Of a stretch of 64,000 nucleotides of DNA, positions 10,351-20,046 are shown piece after piece; the stretch's first letter is position 1; every line of letters starts with the position of its first letter. The notes below the pieces were generated by a model. The model did not search any database. It was not told where the DNA came from and saw only the letters and a program-made list of their open reading frames with translations. The position numbers were made by a program, and so were the translations under genes. The stretch is from contig OX377202.1 in the NCBI GenBank assembly GCA_947396885.1, positions 30,681,407 through 30,745,406 of the forward strand, given 5' to 3'. The stretch comes from Heligmosomoides polygyrus polygyrus (Eukaryota; Nematoda; Chromadorea; Rhabditida; Heligmosomidae).

Positions 10351-11536
10351 TTGGGTTGATCGAAAAGTCTTGCAACACTTTATGCTACTACCTGTTAAAT
10401 TTATTAAAGCTCTTACAGTATTGATCTTGTGTGGTGACGTCACAACACATTCTTGATGCTTCCTCCAGCATACTATATAAGGCCTCGTCGAGTACGAATA
10501 CAGCAGCCATGTCAACGATAAGCAGCAGCATCCTACGACCTATCGTCTACTATGAGTCTCTGCAAGGCCATTCCGCAAGGACTGCAGCCTCCAACATCTG
10601 CGCTGCATTCAAGGAGGAAGTCATTCACTACTCCGCAGTGGCCCGCTGATATCAGGGCTGGAGATATCTCTCTCGAAGATCGACCTCGTTCCGGACGCCC
10701 CTCTGTTCTGGAAGAAGACAGCTTGCGCGAAGACTTCAAGGTAAAGCCAAATGCAACCACTCGCCAGTTGGCGGCGGCACTTGGATGTACGCAAAGCACC
10801 GTCGTGAGGCAGCGGGAGATTCTTGGGTACCGCAAAGTTTTGTCGTCTTGGGTAACACGTGAGCTGCGGGTTCTGACAAGGCATCAGGGCAGAAGGCATC
10901 TTGAATCAGTGTTGCTGGGTTGCTGCTTCTTCGCCCGCACAGAAAGAACTTTCTGAAGGATATTGTTACTGGTGATGAAAGCTCGGTTCTTTATGTTACC
11001 CACATCGGCAAGAGCTGATGGATCCCACGCGGAGATCCAGCACCAAGACAACAAAACGTGGATACCACGAAAAGAAGGTTCTTCCGTGTTGTTGGTGGGG
11101 CTCAGAAGGCATGCTTTACTGGGAGTTGCTGGATAGTAAGGACACAGTCATAGCAACGGGAAAATATCTACCTGCTACACGACAACGCGCGTTCTCCTGT
11201 CGCAAAAGGAGTCACGATAAAATCCAGGACTTAAGCTGGGAAGTTCTGCCTCATCCAACGTACTCTGCAAACCTCGCTCCTCCTGTCTACCAACTGGTCA
11301 GAAGTCTGAAACAGCATCTTCGAGGTAAAGAATTCGATGATCGGCGTCAACTGTAAACGGAGGTTTCTGAATTCTTTTTCTCACAGCCCTGGGAATTGTG
11401 GCGGAAAGGAATTGAAAGGCTGATGGAAGATGGGGCAGGATCTAAGACTTGGATGGGGAATATATCGTGGACTGAGTTCTTGTTTTAGCAAATACGGACA
11501 CATTTGAATACTGTTATGCTAGTGTTGCAAGACTTA
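10351..11536 (+). mobile_element. Mariner-type element 1, right end truncated
   Basis: The element starts after a TA at 10349-10350 with TTGGGTTGATCGAAAAGTC and continues TTGCAACACT. Its right end retains only AGTGTTGCAAGACT, the inverted copy of the inner part, so about 14 terminal bases are missing where the next element begins. At ~1.19 kb it is close to normal mariner length. Confidence 0.8.
10509..11450 (+). pseudogene. Mariner transposase pseudogene
   Basis: Across shifting frames the translation shows the mariner N-terminal block (ILRPIVYYESLQGHSARTAA), then GDISLEDRPRSGRPS and a helix-turn-helix-like LAAALGCTQSTV. The first catalytic block is VTGDESSVLY, the second is HDNARSP and the C-terminal block is SANLAPPVYQLVRS. 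The third catalytic Asp, normally in a SDYH context, is replaced by Val. At least two frameshifts and several substitutions interrupt it, so it cannot encode an active enzyme. Active homologues cut and paste DNA at TA sites using a D,D34D triad. Confidence 0.8.
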
Positions 11537-12370
11537 GGGGGGGGGGGGCAAAAGTAAAGAGACACCCCATGCCGTGTCCATATATCTCGTGGCTGGAGTC
11601 TGGTTTGGTGCTTATCGTATTTGTATGTTTGTATGCTACTTAATGAAGCCCATCTGATAAGTTACCACTTCCGCCCTTTCCAGAAGCATGCCAAAACCCC
11701 AGTCTGTCTCATGCCGAAACCCCAGTCTGACGAGTCGAATTGTTTCGCGCAATTCTCGCCCAATTCCCGACCCCGAGCAGCCTGGGCTCAATATTCACGC
11801 CAGATGAGAAGTACGTCTTCTACCATAACCCTGCCAAGCAGCGAGCCTGGGTGAGGCCTGGTGACCTGTTACCACCTTCGTTCGGCGAGATGTTCACGGC
11901 GAGAAGCACCACTGGAGCTTTTGGGTCTGCGCCCGTGAACAGGTATACCGGAAACTGTTTCCCAAGAGCACTACGATGAACTACAAGGCCATGATGAACG
12001 AAATAGAGGAGATGGGCCGGCGACTCGCTCTTATTCATTCGCAGCGCTTCAAGAAGTTATCCTCTTCGACAACGCCGCACCCCATCGGGAACAAGTAACC
12101 ACGGATAAGCTTGGCCAGCTGGGCTACGTTCACATGCCTGGTCGGAAGGGACACAAGAACCCAAGCAGTCCTTGACTACCATATCGAGCAGTTGATCAAC
12201 ACCAGGCCCAAGCAGTTCTGGAATGATGGGATCAGGAAGTTGGCTGAGCGATGGCGCATGGTCATTGCCGTTAATGGCAAATACACTCCGCAGCATCGTT
12301 GAGTTCTAATTGAGTTATAAAGAGATAAAGATTTTTTTCAATTTGTCTCATTACTTTTGCCCCCCCCCCC
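11537..12370 (+). mobile_element. Mariner-type element 2 with poly-G ends
   Basis: The element runs between TA dinucleotides at 11535-11536 and 12371-12372. Its inverted ends are a run of 12 G (11 C on the right) followed by CAAAAGTAA, one variable base and GAGACA. At 834 bp it is internally deleted. It sits exactly at the broken right end of mariner element 1. Confidence 0.8.
11700..12302 (+). pseudogene. Deleted mariner transposase relic
   Basis: Recognisable pieces are TPDEKYVFYHNPAKQRAW (first catalytic Asp region), then a block reading MNYKAMMNEIEEMGRRLA in another frame. A FDNAAPHREQVTTDKL piece (second catalytic Asp) follows, and then the C-terminal piece NTRPKQFWNDGIRKLAERW ending just before the TGA at about 12300. 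The N-terminal DNA-binding region and the segment with the third catalytic Asp are deleted, and frames shift between pieces. It appears to belong to a different mariner lineage from element 1, judging by the ends and motif spelling. Confidence 0.75.
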
Positions 12371-12372
12371 TA

Positions 12373-13002
12373 ATAATACTACGGCATTGGTCTTCTCTGT
12401 TTAAAAAAATCTAAATTGTGCAATTAAACTGTTTCCAATTACTTTTCTAGTTTTGCAAAACGTGCGGCTTCATTGTGATTCGTGAGTTTCTTGCAGAACT
12501 TCCTTATTATGTGGGGAACCATTCCATTTTAAGGATGCGCCAGGTACTCTACCTCTGTCCGTCTCATTGCTGTAACTTTTTAAAAATGTGCACTAGAACC
12601 AATCAAGGACTTGCAGCAGCTAGCCATAGAAAACTGGTATTTCATCGATACCAGATAATTCCACCTCCAAATGCCCTGAATCTTGGGACACCGTCGAAGG
12701 AAACAGTCAAAGTGCGGAACCGACATTGCTATGAAAGCTTTACTCGACTGATGTTTTTGGGATACCGATTTCTTCATAGAATGGAATAAACAAGAGACAA
12801 CGAAAAATTACCCATCCGTAAGCGTAGGAATTCCCGATCTGATGTTGAAATTAGAGCATTTTTTTAATCAGTTTGTCTTTTGCTGTCTCTTCGTTACGAA
12901 TTTTTTCGTTATCCCGCCGGTTTTAGGCAAAATTATCCCTTATCCGGGCTCGGAATTGCTTTATCTGTTCATCACTGGTCTTCACCCCGAATTACGTTCT
13001 TG
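12373..13002. other. Intergenic stretch, nothing recognised
   Basis: A 104-codon frame at 12475-12789 is unrecognised and overlapped by a similar-sized frame on the other strand. Confidence 0.35.
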
Positions 13003-13190
13003 TTTCGGATTTCCCGTCCAGTTCATCAAACTTTCAAACCTTCTGAGGTCGGTGAATTGATCGCAGATATATCTGGGGAGCATAAAACACTGACTTGATC
13101 GGCCATTGTGTCGGCCAAATTCGCCTTCAAAGTGCCTCAACGTTACCCCGCAAAAGTAGAATGCGTGGCGCATACTAATTCTTTATCCTG
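13003..13190 (+). repeat. SINE family 1, 5'-truncated copy
   Basis: It contains TTTCGGATTTCCCG (B-box region), the GTCGGTGAATTG block, the GACTTGATCGGCC block and the terminal AGTAGAATGCGTGGCGCAT. Order and orientation match the copy at 37667. Confidence 0.65.
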
Positions 13191-14244
13191 GTGCAGACCT
13201 ATTGCCCTCAGAGCCGCTTCAAACCCGTAATTCGTTGACCAAAGCAATTGGAGAAGGCCTGTTTTCGTCAGCGCACTGACCAGCACCTGACGTGGATGCA
13301 CAAGGAGCTAAAGAGCCTCCAGCTGAGCATTTGGAGAAAGTGGCTGCTGCTGACAGAGATCTTCTGACTCGATCTATTTACACAATTCGCTGCAAGAAGT
13401 GGAAGCTCTACACAAAACTCAAAACTATTAGTGACACGTCTTTGCAGAAATTGTCCGCCAGTTCTCACGAAGCTTCTTCAGCTCGAAGAAGGCCGCTAAC
13501 TGGCTTCCCAGATGTCACCGCTGTCATTAGGCCTGCAGGACGCTTCCTGAACGGAAGGGAGTTGCTTCCTTCAGTGAATTTTTTACACCCGCCCGCAGTA
13601 GATCGATTCTCGGTCCCCATCACAAAGTGCTCTTGCTCCTGTTGGCCCTCCAAACACCGCCGCCCGTGTCGCCGGCGTGGTCGTACGTCTGACAGCGCTC
13701 CCGCCCTGCTGCTCTTTACCCTTCGGCTGGCGCTGATCCACAGACGGCGACGGTTACTGTTACCGTAACGAGACCCATCGTCAACAGCGGCAGTATCCTG
13801 CAGAATCGCTTGAAGTCTGCTATTCCTGACAGCTCGTGCAGGAGTATTTGCTCAGATGAGCTTGCACTGAATCCCTTCGCCCAATGTTTTCAGCTGTGTG
13901 TCTATTTACGGAATGGCTTCGCCAGCCCTTCATAACACTCACGCAGCCGCGTAGTGTGTTGCCAATGGCTGCACGAAAACGAGCTCTGCGGCATTCGATC
14001 ACAACTGCTCCGCTCCGGCGGTTGCATATTTCACAGGGAATCGAGCACGGCTTTGTGCCGACAAAGAGCTTGAAATTATTTGAATTTTCGATTGCGTTCA
14101 GGCTGAGCAGTTCCACGCAGCTGTCTGTCGGCAGATAAGCCAACTCACTTTCCGACTTTTCTTTCCAGCTCTCGTCCGCCAAGTTCTAGCCCTGTTATTG
14201 TTCATCCTTGCTATTTTAAGCTAACGTGAAGCCGTCAGCCTCGC
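13191..14244. other. GC-richer unrecognised segment
   Basis: GC content is visibly higher than in the flanks. A plus frame of 158 codons (13292-13768) and a minus frame of 120 codons (13823-14182) are open. Neither has a motif I recognise; the plus frame starts with an acidic/basic region and ends in a low-complexity Arg/Leu tail. It may be a decayed retroelement or a host exon remnant. Confidence 0.3.
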
Positions 14245-14510
14245 TAGATCTTTTCGAGTGCACGGCGCAATCTGGTTTTTTGATGAACCAAATGATTGCT
14301 TCCTTGTTGCACTTTAAAATAAAATTTAGTTTGTTATTTTTCTCAGGAACAAAAATTTTGTAAAATTATTACTCTTATTGAGGCAGGAAAACTTTAAAAA
14401 TTCAAAAAATTTACTCCTAACTTTTCTTGAACAAAAGAAAACTAACCATCTCGGGAGTCTCTAGTTTAACCTGTGAGAAGCTCGTTTCTATTTGGAAGAC
14501 GTTAAATTTG
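14245..14510 (+). repeat. Diverged direct repeat, copy 1
   Basis: This segment and 15045-15310 share the order: CGAGTGC[A/C]xGGCGCAATCT, a TTTTGATG block, TTTCTCAGGAA with an A-rich run, CTTTCTTGA, and TAGTTTAACCTG followed by AGAAGCTCGTTTC. Confidence 0.7.
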
Positions 14511-14529
14511 ATTTCGATATTCTTAGGCT

Positions 14530-14680
14530 AGAAGGCTTAGAAGCGTGTCCAGTTTGCTTTGGAAACTGTTCTTTTTGATTTGAAAAGAGAACATTTTTCA
14601 AAACGAAGTTGGACATTTTTTATATCAAACTGGACACTTTTCAAATTCAATTCATTACTTTTCACCTCAATACTCTTCAA
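14530..14680. repeat. Short dispersed TGGACACTTTT-type repeats
   Basis: Variants of CAAACTGGACACTTTTCAAA recur in both orientations here. They recur again at 37975-38095 beside another copy of the inverted-repeat family. Confidence 0.5.
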
Positions 14681-14864
14681 AAAGGTTAGAATAATTTTTT
14701 GCTAAAGCAAAATTTTAGTATGATTTCTTTGGTTTTAATTCGCTCACCGAATAAGTGAGAACTTTGTTTGAAATGCTTTAAAAAATTCTCATTTTCAGCG
14801 GAAAAATAATGCTTCAGCTAGCTTCAAAGAGCAGGAGGGTGCAATTTCTCAGTGACGAAAGAAG

Positions 14865-15075
14865 AGATTGCGGCATGCACTCGTCCAAGAAGGTTTTTAT
14901 TCGATTGATAGCAACTTGCTATTGGATTGGAAAATGGATTTTTAGACCTGTGAACGATACATTTAAAACAACTGTAAAGAACAAACTATTTTCACGTTAA
15001 TGCTTCATGTAGCCAGGCTTTGCACTATCAATCAAATAAAATCGCGACGAGCTTTACGAGTGCATGGCGCAATCT
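14865..15075. mobile_element. Small inverted-repeat element, GCGCCATGCACTCGT family
   Basis: The left end AGATTGCGGCATGCACTCGT and the reverse complement of the right end AGATTGCGCCATGCACTCGT match. Matching extends ~55 bp inward (TTTTATTxGATTGATAG). The element is 211 bp and non-coding. No clear target duplication was seen, so the superfamily is unassigned. Confidence 0.7.
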
Positions 15076-15310
15076 GATCTTTTGATGCACTAAATGACTT
15101 CTGCTTTGTTGTGTTTCAAAACGAAATTATGCATTATTATTTCTCTCAGGAAAACAAAAATTTTATAAAATTACTACACTCATTCGGGCAGCTGATCTAA
15201 AAAAGTTTAAAAAGTGTTACCAGACTTTCTTGAGCAAAAAATAATTCTGACCGTCTTGGATAGCTCGTAGTTTAACCTGCAAGAAGCTCGTTTCGATTCA
15301 GAAATCTCTC
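15045..15310 (+). repeat. Diverged direct repeat, copy 2
   Basis: Counterpart of 14245-14510, about 800 bp downstream. It overlaps the right end of the small inverted-repeat element, so the copied unit includes that end. Confidence 0.7.
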
Positions 15311-15510
15311 AGGGAACGTCACGTGGAGGCCACGGATAGACCAGGGCTATCAGGACGTGCTCGAAATGCTTATGATGAATATGGGGACTAACTGCAAAAT
15401 GAAACTCCCGAACGAGTTCTGAGTTGACAAAGTTCACCGGGTGGCTGTAGGCTGTCCTTCCGGATCAGCTGTGGTTAGATGGTGAGCGATGAGAGCAGAG
15501 AGGTTATACC

Positions 15511-15735
15511 GGCAGCAGTGGTCTAGAGGTAGTGCTCTGGCTCTCTAGGAGATCGCCCACCGTATTCAAAAGCTTCATTCTGCAATTTTGACCTCCATAT
15601 TCGAGTCACCCTTCCGAGCTCCTTCCGACAACTTGGTCCCCATGTGGAGTTCTGTAGGAGGTCGGAACCTTGGTAAGCTCTCTTTTCTGTGCAGCGTGCA
15701 CCTTTCCTCGAGCGACGACGTGAAGTTGTTACCAA
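15511..15735 (+). repeat. Possible third tRNA-like SINE
   Basis: TGGTCTAGAGG at about 15519 fits the pol III A-box consensus and lies in a D-arm-like context. The corresponding B-box (TATTCAAAAGC) is poor. No second copy was found in this window, so it may be a lone tRNA relic. Confidence 0.25.
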
Positions 15736-16573
15736 TGGGTAGCAATAAGGCTAACGACCTCGTTCACCTGTCTAATAGCATTGGCGTTCTTTACAGTGTG
15801 CGCGTGACTAGCAGGAGTCGACGAGAATTCTTTGTCTTCCCATTACCTGCGAGGCGTTTCACTCCCCAAGCTGTAACTCTCCACCATTCTTTTATGCATT
15901 TCACTTATGGTTAACTGATTTCATTCTCTTCAGCGTTGAAGCGTCTTACATTTCCCGATGCAACCCTAGTTTGAGAGAACCAATTTCAGTTGAGGCAGTT
16001 GCTTCTCTCCGTTTCTTCCGATACTGCTCTTCCTTTCACTTCCCCTAAAGCCTTCACAATATCAATCCGCTACTAGATTTTCGGCGGGAGAACGTTGAGG
16101 CAAAACATCATTTTCGTTCCATGAAACTGGGATTACGACCATATGGGGCTGGAAAACAGCATTTCTGACCAGATCCCATTCTGTTTTCTTTGGGTATCAC
16201 GCCTGCACCCACTGGTGTTTCCCAGAATCATCTTCAGCTTAACGACTATCTCCGCTATCGAATTCAGGAAGAGCTTCTGGAATAAATGACAGACAACAAC
16301 GACGAAATCGGTGGATTCATTGTCTCATTTATGTTCGTGTCTAAGGTGCTTAGCCAGAGGTGGTGAAACGTTGCCTTTTCGGCGACTCGCTTAGCTCTCA
16401 GCAACCTGAATGACCGACAGCCTTATCGACATGCCAAAGTAATGAGGAGAGTAGTGGATTCTCGAGTGGGAGTCGCACGTGTCTTCAGCTCTCAGCTATT
16501 CTTCTGAAAATCAGTCTGCAAATCAAACAGGAAAGTAGCTCTGGCTCACAGAGGCTTCTCATCAGAGGTCTTC
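15736..16573. other. Intergenic stretch, nothing recognised
   Basis: Only short frames; no repeat match found within the window. Confidence 0.35.
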
Positions 16574-16789
16574 ATCTGCTTCTGTTTTCAAAGGACTCAT
16601 TCTGAACAAGAAATCTTCCTCTTTATGGCGTTCAGTGTTGTTCGTTCTGTTTCACCACAACATAATGCAAAGTAACACGTATATCATTAAACAGGAGTAC
16701 GTTGTGATAAAACAGACCAAACACCACTGAAGGTCATCGAAAAGAAGATTTCTTGTTCAGCACGAGCCGTCTGAAAGCAGAAGCAGACA
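16574..16789. repeat. Fold-back repeat, ~95-bp arms
   Basis: The arm 16574-16670 pairs with the reverse complement of about 16696-16789. Shared blocks include TCTGCTTCTG, CTGAACAAGAAATCTTC and CTGTTTxxxCACAAC. Identity is roughly 75-80% by eye. The ~25-bp loop is non-coding. Confidence 0.65.
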
Positions 16790-16799
16790 ATGCACTGAC

Positions 16800-17329
16800 T
16801 CTTCAATGATCAGCGCCTTAAGTTAAACGAAGACAGCTCGGAGAGGAACGTGGGTGCATGGTGCATTCCGTGAAGAGCGACAAGCTTCATTACTGTTCAT
16901 TGCCTAACAGGGCTGTTCTCTCAAGTCATATGTAATTGATATACTAGAACCATAGAGATCCGCTAAGAGAACTCGCACACGCACATCCACTACACACAAA
17001 AAGGGCTGTGCACTTCCTATATTAGTGGTCAAGTAACCGGCAACGAGTCGTCGCATCTCAAATTAACGACTAATTTCGGATGCGGCCCACGTTGCCCTTT
17101 ACATTGCACTTAGTATGGTGATTGATAACAAATTTCGCATCTGCAGCTGTCTTAGGACCTGAGATGTTTCCGCGTAGAAATGAGTGGCCAATCTGATTGT
17201 CACACAGCTTGAGCTGCACAAAACGTTTGAAAAGAACGAAGAGAATTTTTAAAAACCTTGCATTTTCCAGAATGCGCCACACCTTACAATTAGTTAATAA
17301 AAATGTATGATACATGTTACTTTACTTTC
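16800..17329. other. Intergenic stretch, nothing recognised
   Basis: Short frames only. Confidence 0.35.
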
Positions 17330-17520
17330 GGTGCGTACCCAAACGTTTCCAAAACGCTGGATCTCGAGCCTCCAACAGCTTTACCAAAGTGGGTATGAAA
17401 GGATAGACGTCGACGTTAGTCAGTTTCTTGTAGGATACGCCACGCAATCTACATCTTCTCGATATCGTGGGGCGCTTTGAATGCGTATTTGGTTTATAGA
17501 ATGACTCCCGATATCCAGGC
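17330..17520 (-). repeat. SINE family 1, decayed minus-strand copy
   Basis: Contains the reverse complement of the 3' end (GGATACGCCACGCAATCTAC), the CTTTGAATGCGTATTTGG block and a rough SINE-body order. It is more diverged than other copies. Confidence 0.45.
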
Positions 17521-18092
17521 GATAGAAAACATGGTGTAGTCTCTTCCTCTGGATACAAGGGTTGCTTATCTTATGCAGGACCTGGACAAATGGGTTTGTG
17601 AAAGTTGGCACCCCTCTGACTGCTCATTATGCATACTATGTGCTGCCGAAGTATCCGAGCAATTATCATAACACTGATAGCATAGAAAAATACAGCAAAG
17701 TAGTGACAATGTCCGTTAGCGACGAAAGCATTTCAAGTACTTCAGATTCGAGGAGTGACTGGAACATCCTGACAGGTTTCGTAATTTTAGTTTAACAAAA
17801 TTGACGATGCTAAAGAAAAATCGAGGAGAAACTTCACGGATTGTTTTGCTCACTTCCCTCTCAATGAAACATCTCACCGCTGGATAATTACCGACGAATG
17901 AGCATTTATTTAGCATTTATTTATTTTTTGACATTTATTGAATGTTTAAAAGACATCTAACCATAAGTACTTCTCATTTGCGAATATTGCGGCACCTTTT
18001 TACGCAAGATTTTTACTTAGTTCTTTTTTACTAAAATGATTTTCACCTCTGTAGGACTGTTCGCGCTGTGGAGCCGTGGTTGTTATACGCAC
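17521..18092. other. Intergenic stretch, nothing recognised
   Basis: Short frames and AT-rich sequence only. Confidence 0.35.
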
Positions 18093-18100
18093 CTTATTCG

Positions 18101-18138
18101 GCTGACGTTTCGGCGTAACCGATATACGCATCTATCAG
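18101..18138 (-). ncRNA. Degenerate hammerhead-ribozyme-like motif
   Basis: On the minus strand the order is CTGATAGA, a 5-bp stem GCGTA (loop ~7 nt) TACGC, then GAAAC, then GTCAGC. The hammerhead core is CUGANGA, stem II, GAAA. Here the first box has GA transposed (CTGATAGA), so cleavage activity is doubtful. Hammerheads with the GAAACGTCAGC tail occur in the repeats flanking Penelope-like elements. A Penelope GIY-YIG remnant lies elsewhere in this window (41570-41990), which supports but does not prove that origin. Confidence 0.4.
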
Positions 18139-18259
18139 AATTCATAGAAAAAAAACGGTATCTTCATCATCTGTTCCTCTCCAAATTCCAGGAGCCCGAC
18201 TCAGCACTGGTATTTCTCCGGCCCCTCTGCATGCCAGAGCCAACACATTGAGTCGTATG

Positions 18260-19145
18260 CACGAGAGAGTTGTTTCAGAAGAGCGTTGTCTCTCGCTCAG
18301 AGCTTTAGAGAAGACAACTTCAGGAATTTAACAGTAAACCTGCTCTTTTGACATCCTGTGCAATTCAACCGATTTCTGTCTTAGTCAGTGGGTTTACAGA
18401 AGAACACACACGATTGCATTCTATTCTCTTCGGTCTGATGCAAGCGATCGCATCTTTAATATCTGAGCATCGACGAACTTAGGAGTTCTATGTATGCGTT
18501 ATTCGCATTACTGCAGGAAGCGTGAACGTGATTCGCTTATATTTGCCTGATGATCTTGCTCCCTTAGAACCAATTCACCGACCCTGAAAGTGTGTTACAG
18601 TAGAAGATAAGAGGATATCACGAAAACTCTTTGGTGGGAACTCATCACGTTTAGATCAGCTAAGGGTTAGGGACGACGCAAAGGTGTGGATGATACAGCG
18701 TTGTCTTTTGCTCTCCGGTTCATAAGATTGACATAACTTCGCGCTGTTCATGAGCAATAACACAAAAGGCTATCTGCAGGCCGATATCATCCAAGCCTCT
18801 CTTTTGGAAATGCACTTGTTTTTCCTAGTTTCGTTCCCGTTTTCCTTCTCTTGTTTGACTCATTTTTTCATTAGTCGGATTCGTTTCGGAAGCACTTCGC
18901 TGTGATCACTGGTCACTCGTTCTCCTTCCAGTTGGCGAGCTCTTGGGCATTGTTGGTGAACTTTGTTCTTGGGGACGTAGCGAAGGCTAGTCCTTCACTA
19001 AGCAATTATTTCCATATGGATAGTTATCTCATGGTCAGATCTAATTTTTGGCTCTTCTGTACGGTAACATGTGTATCCGTCTTTCGTCCCTTTGATGGAA
19101 ACTTTATTCCTACCGTGCAAAGAATAAAAGTGGTAGAGGTCAATG
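18260..19145. other. Intergenic stretch, nothing recognised
   Basis: Only short frames; no internal repeat detected. Confidence 0.35.
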
Positions 19146-19345
19146 TTAATCAGTCTCCGTAAGAGATGCGCCACGCTTTCCACTTCTACATGGTACGTAT
19201 TCCAGTTGATGGACAAGACAGTGTTTTCTCCTCACCAAACAAGCCTGGTGCCAATTTACCGACTCCCGAGGGCTAGAAGGCTTGGCGTGAAATCCGAGCC
19301 AATAACTTTGGATGTGAATGGACGCGACAACCGATGCATCTTCCG
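19146..19345 (-). repeat. SINE family 1, minus-strand copy
   Basis: The reverse complement of the 3' terminus (GAGATGCGCCACGCTTTCCA) is followed by the CAAGCCTGGTGCCAATTTACCGAC-type block, quoted only in part. The AGAAGGCTTGGCGTGAAATC block follows. This is the order expected for an inverted SINE-1 lacking its 5' head. Confidence 0.6.
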
Positions 19346-19425
19346 ATTGCACTACCATGCCACATGGCCTTCTACTTCCTTGTGATCGTAATGTTTCTAC
19401 CGTTATGCTGTTCTAGAGATAAAGT

Positions 19426-19689
19426 TTATTTAGACACACTCTTAAAGTATCCTCCGCCCATTTCTGGGATCATTTGCTCCCACTTCCAGTCGCCTCGAGA
19501 CTGACATTGTAGCCTCGGGGCTACTTTGGGTATTCTAAACGCTTCGATTCCTACGGACACCCCTTCATCGGGAAGTCCTAGAGGTTCTTCTGTTGAGCTG
19601 TCCGGCTCCCACGAGCAGCGCCAGCAGCTCGTCGTGATCGTTCTTCGGTGTTTGTTCGCAAGGGATCGCTCGAGCGCCGCCGACGCCAT
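19426..19689 (-). CDS. Candidate terminal exon or element ORF, unrecognised
   Basis: A minus-strand frame of 87 codons ends at a stop followed within a few bases by TAAATAAACTTT, which contains an AATAAA polyadenylation hexamer in the right orientation. The region is GC-richer than its flanks. The frame is also open further upstream in parts, and a plus-strand frame overlaps it. I do not recognise the product. It could be the last exon of a host gene, an element ORF remnant or chance. Confidence 0.2.
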   Translation of the reverse strand: MASAALERSLANKHRRTITTSCWRCSWEPDSSTEEPLGLPDEGVSVGIEAFRIPKVAPRLQCQSRGDWKWEQMIPEMGGGYFKSVSK

Positions 19690-20046
19690 GTTGTCTTCCT
19701 TTGTGCCAGCTTCTCGCTCTCTTTCTCACGGAAGACTTTACAAGACGAAAGAACTGAGATCGCGACGGGCTCCAAACCGGACCCAACGACCTCGTCACGC
19801 CTTCTCTTAACACACTAGTCATGTGTTGAGATCTGTTAGCCCTTCTCAGCTGGGTTCGTACTGTCCAGATAGAGAGGAGTTATAGTTTTGCCAGCCTTTC
19901 CCCTTCGCCCTAGATTCGGTTTAGGTGAATTTCTATATCCTCTAACAGCATATTTTTGTTGAGCTCGTTACGATGAAGGTCATATTCCTCCCTTATTACT
20001 GGAGGGTGGGTTCCCTTTTTCTGCCCACATTCACCTGTATCACCTG

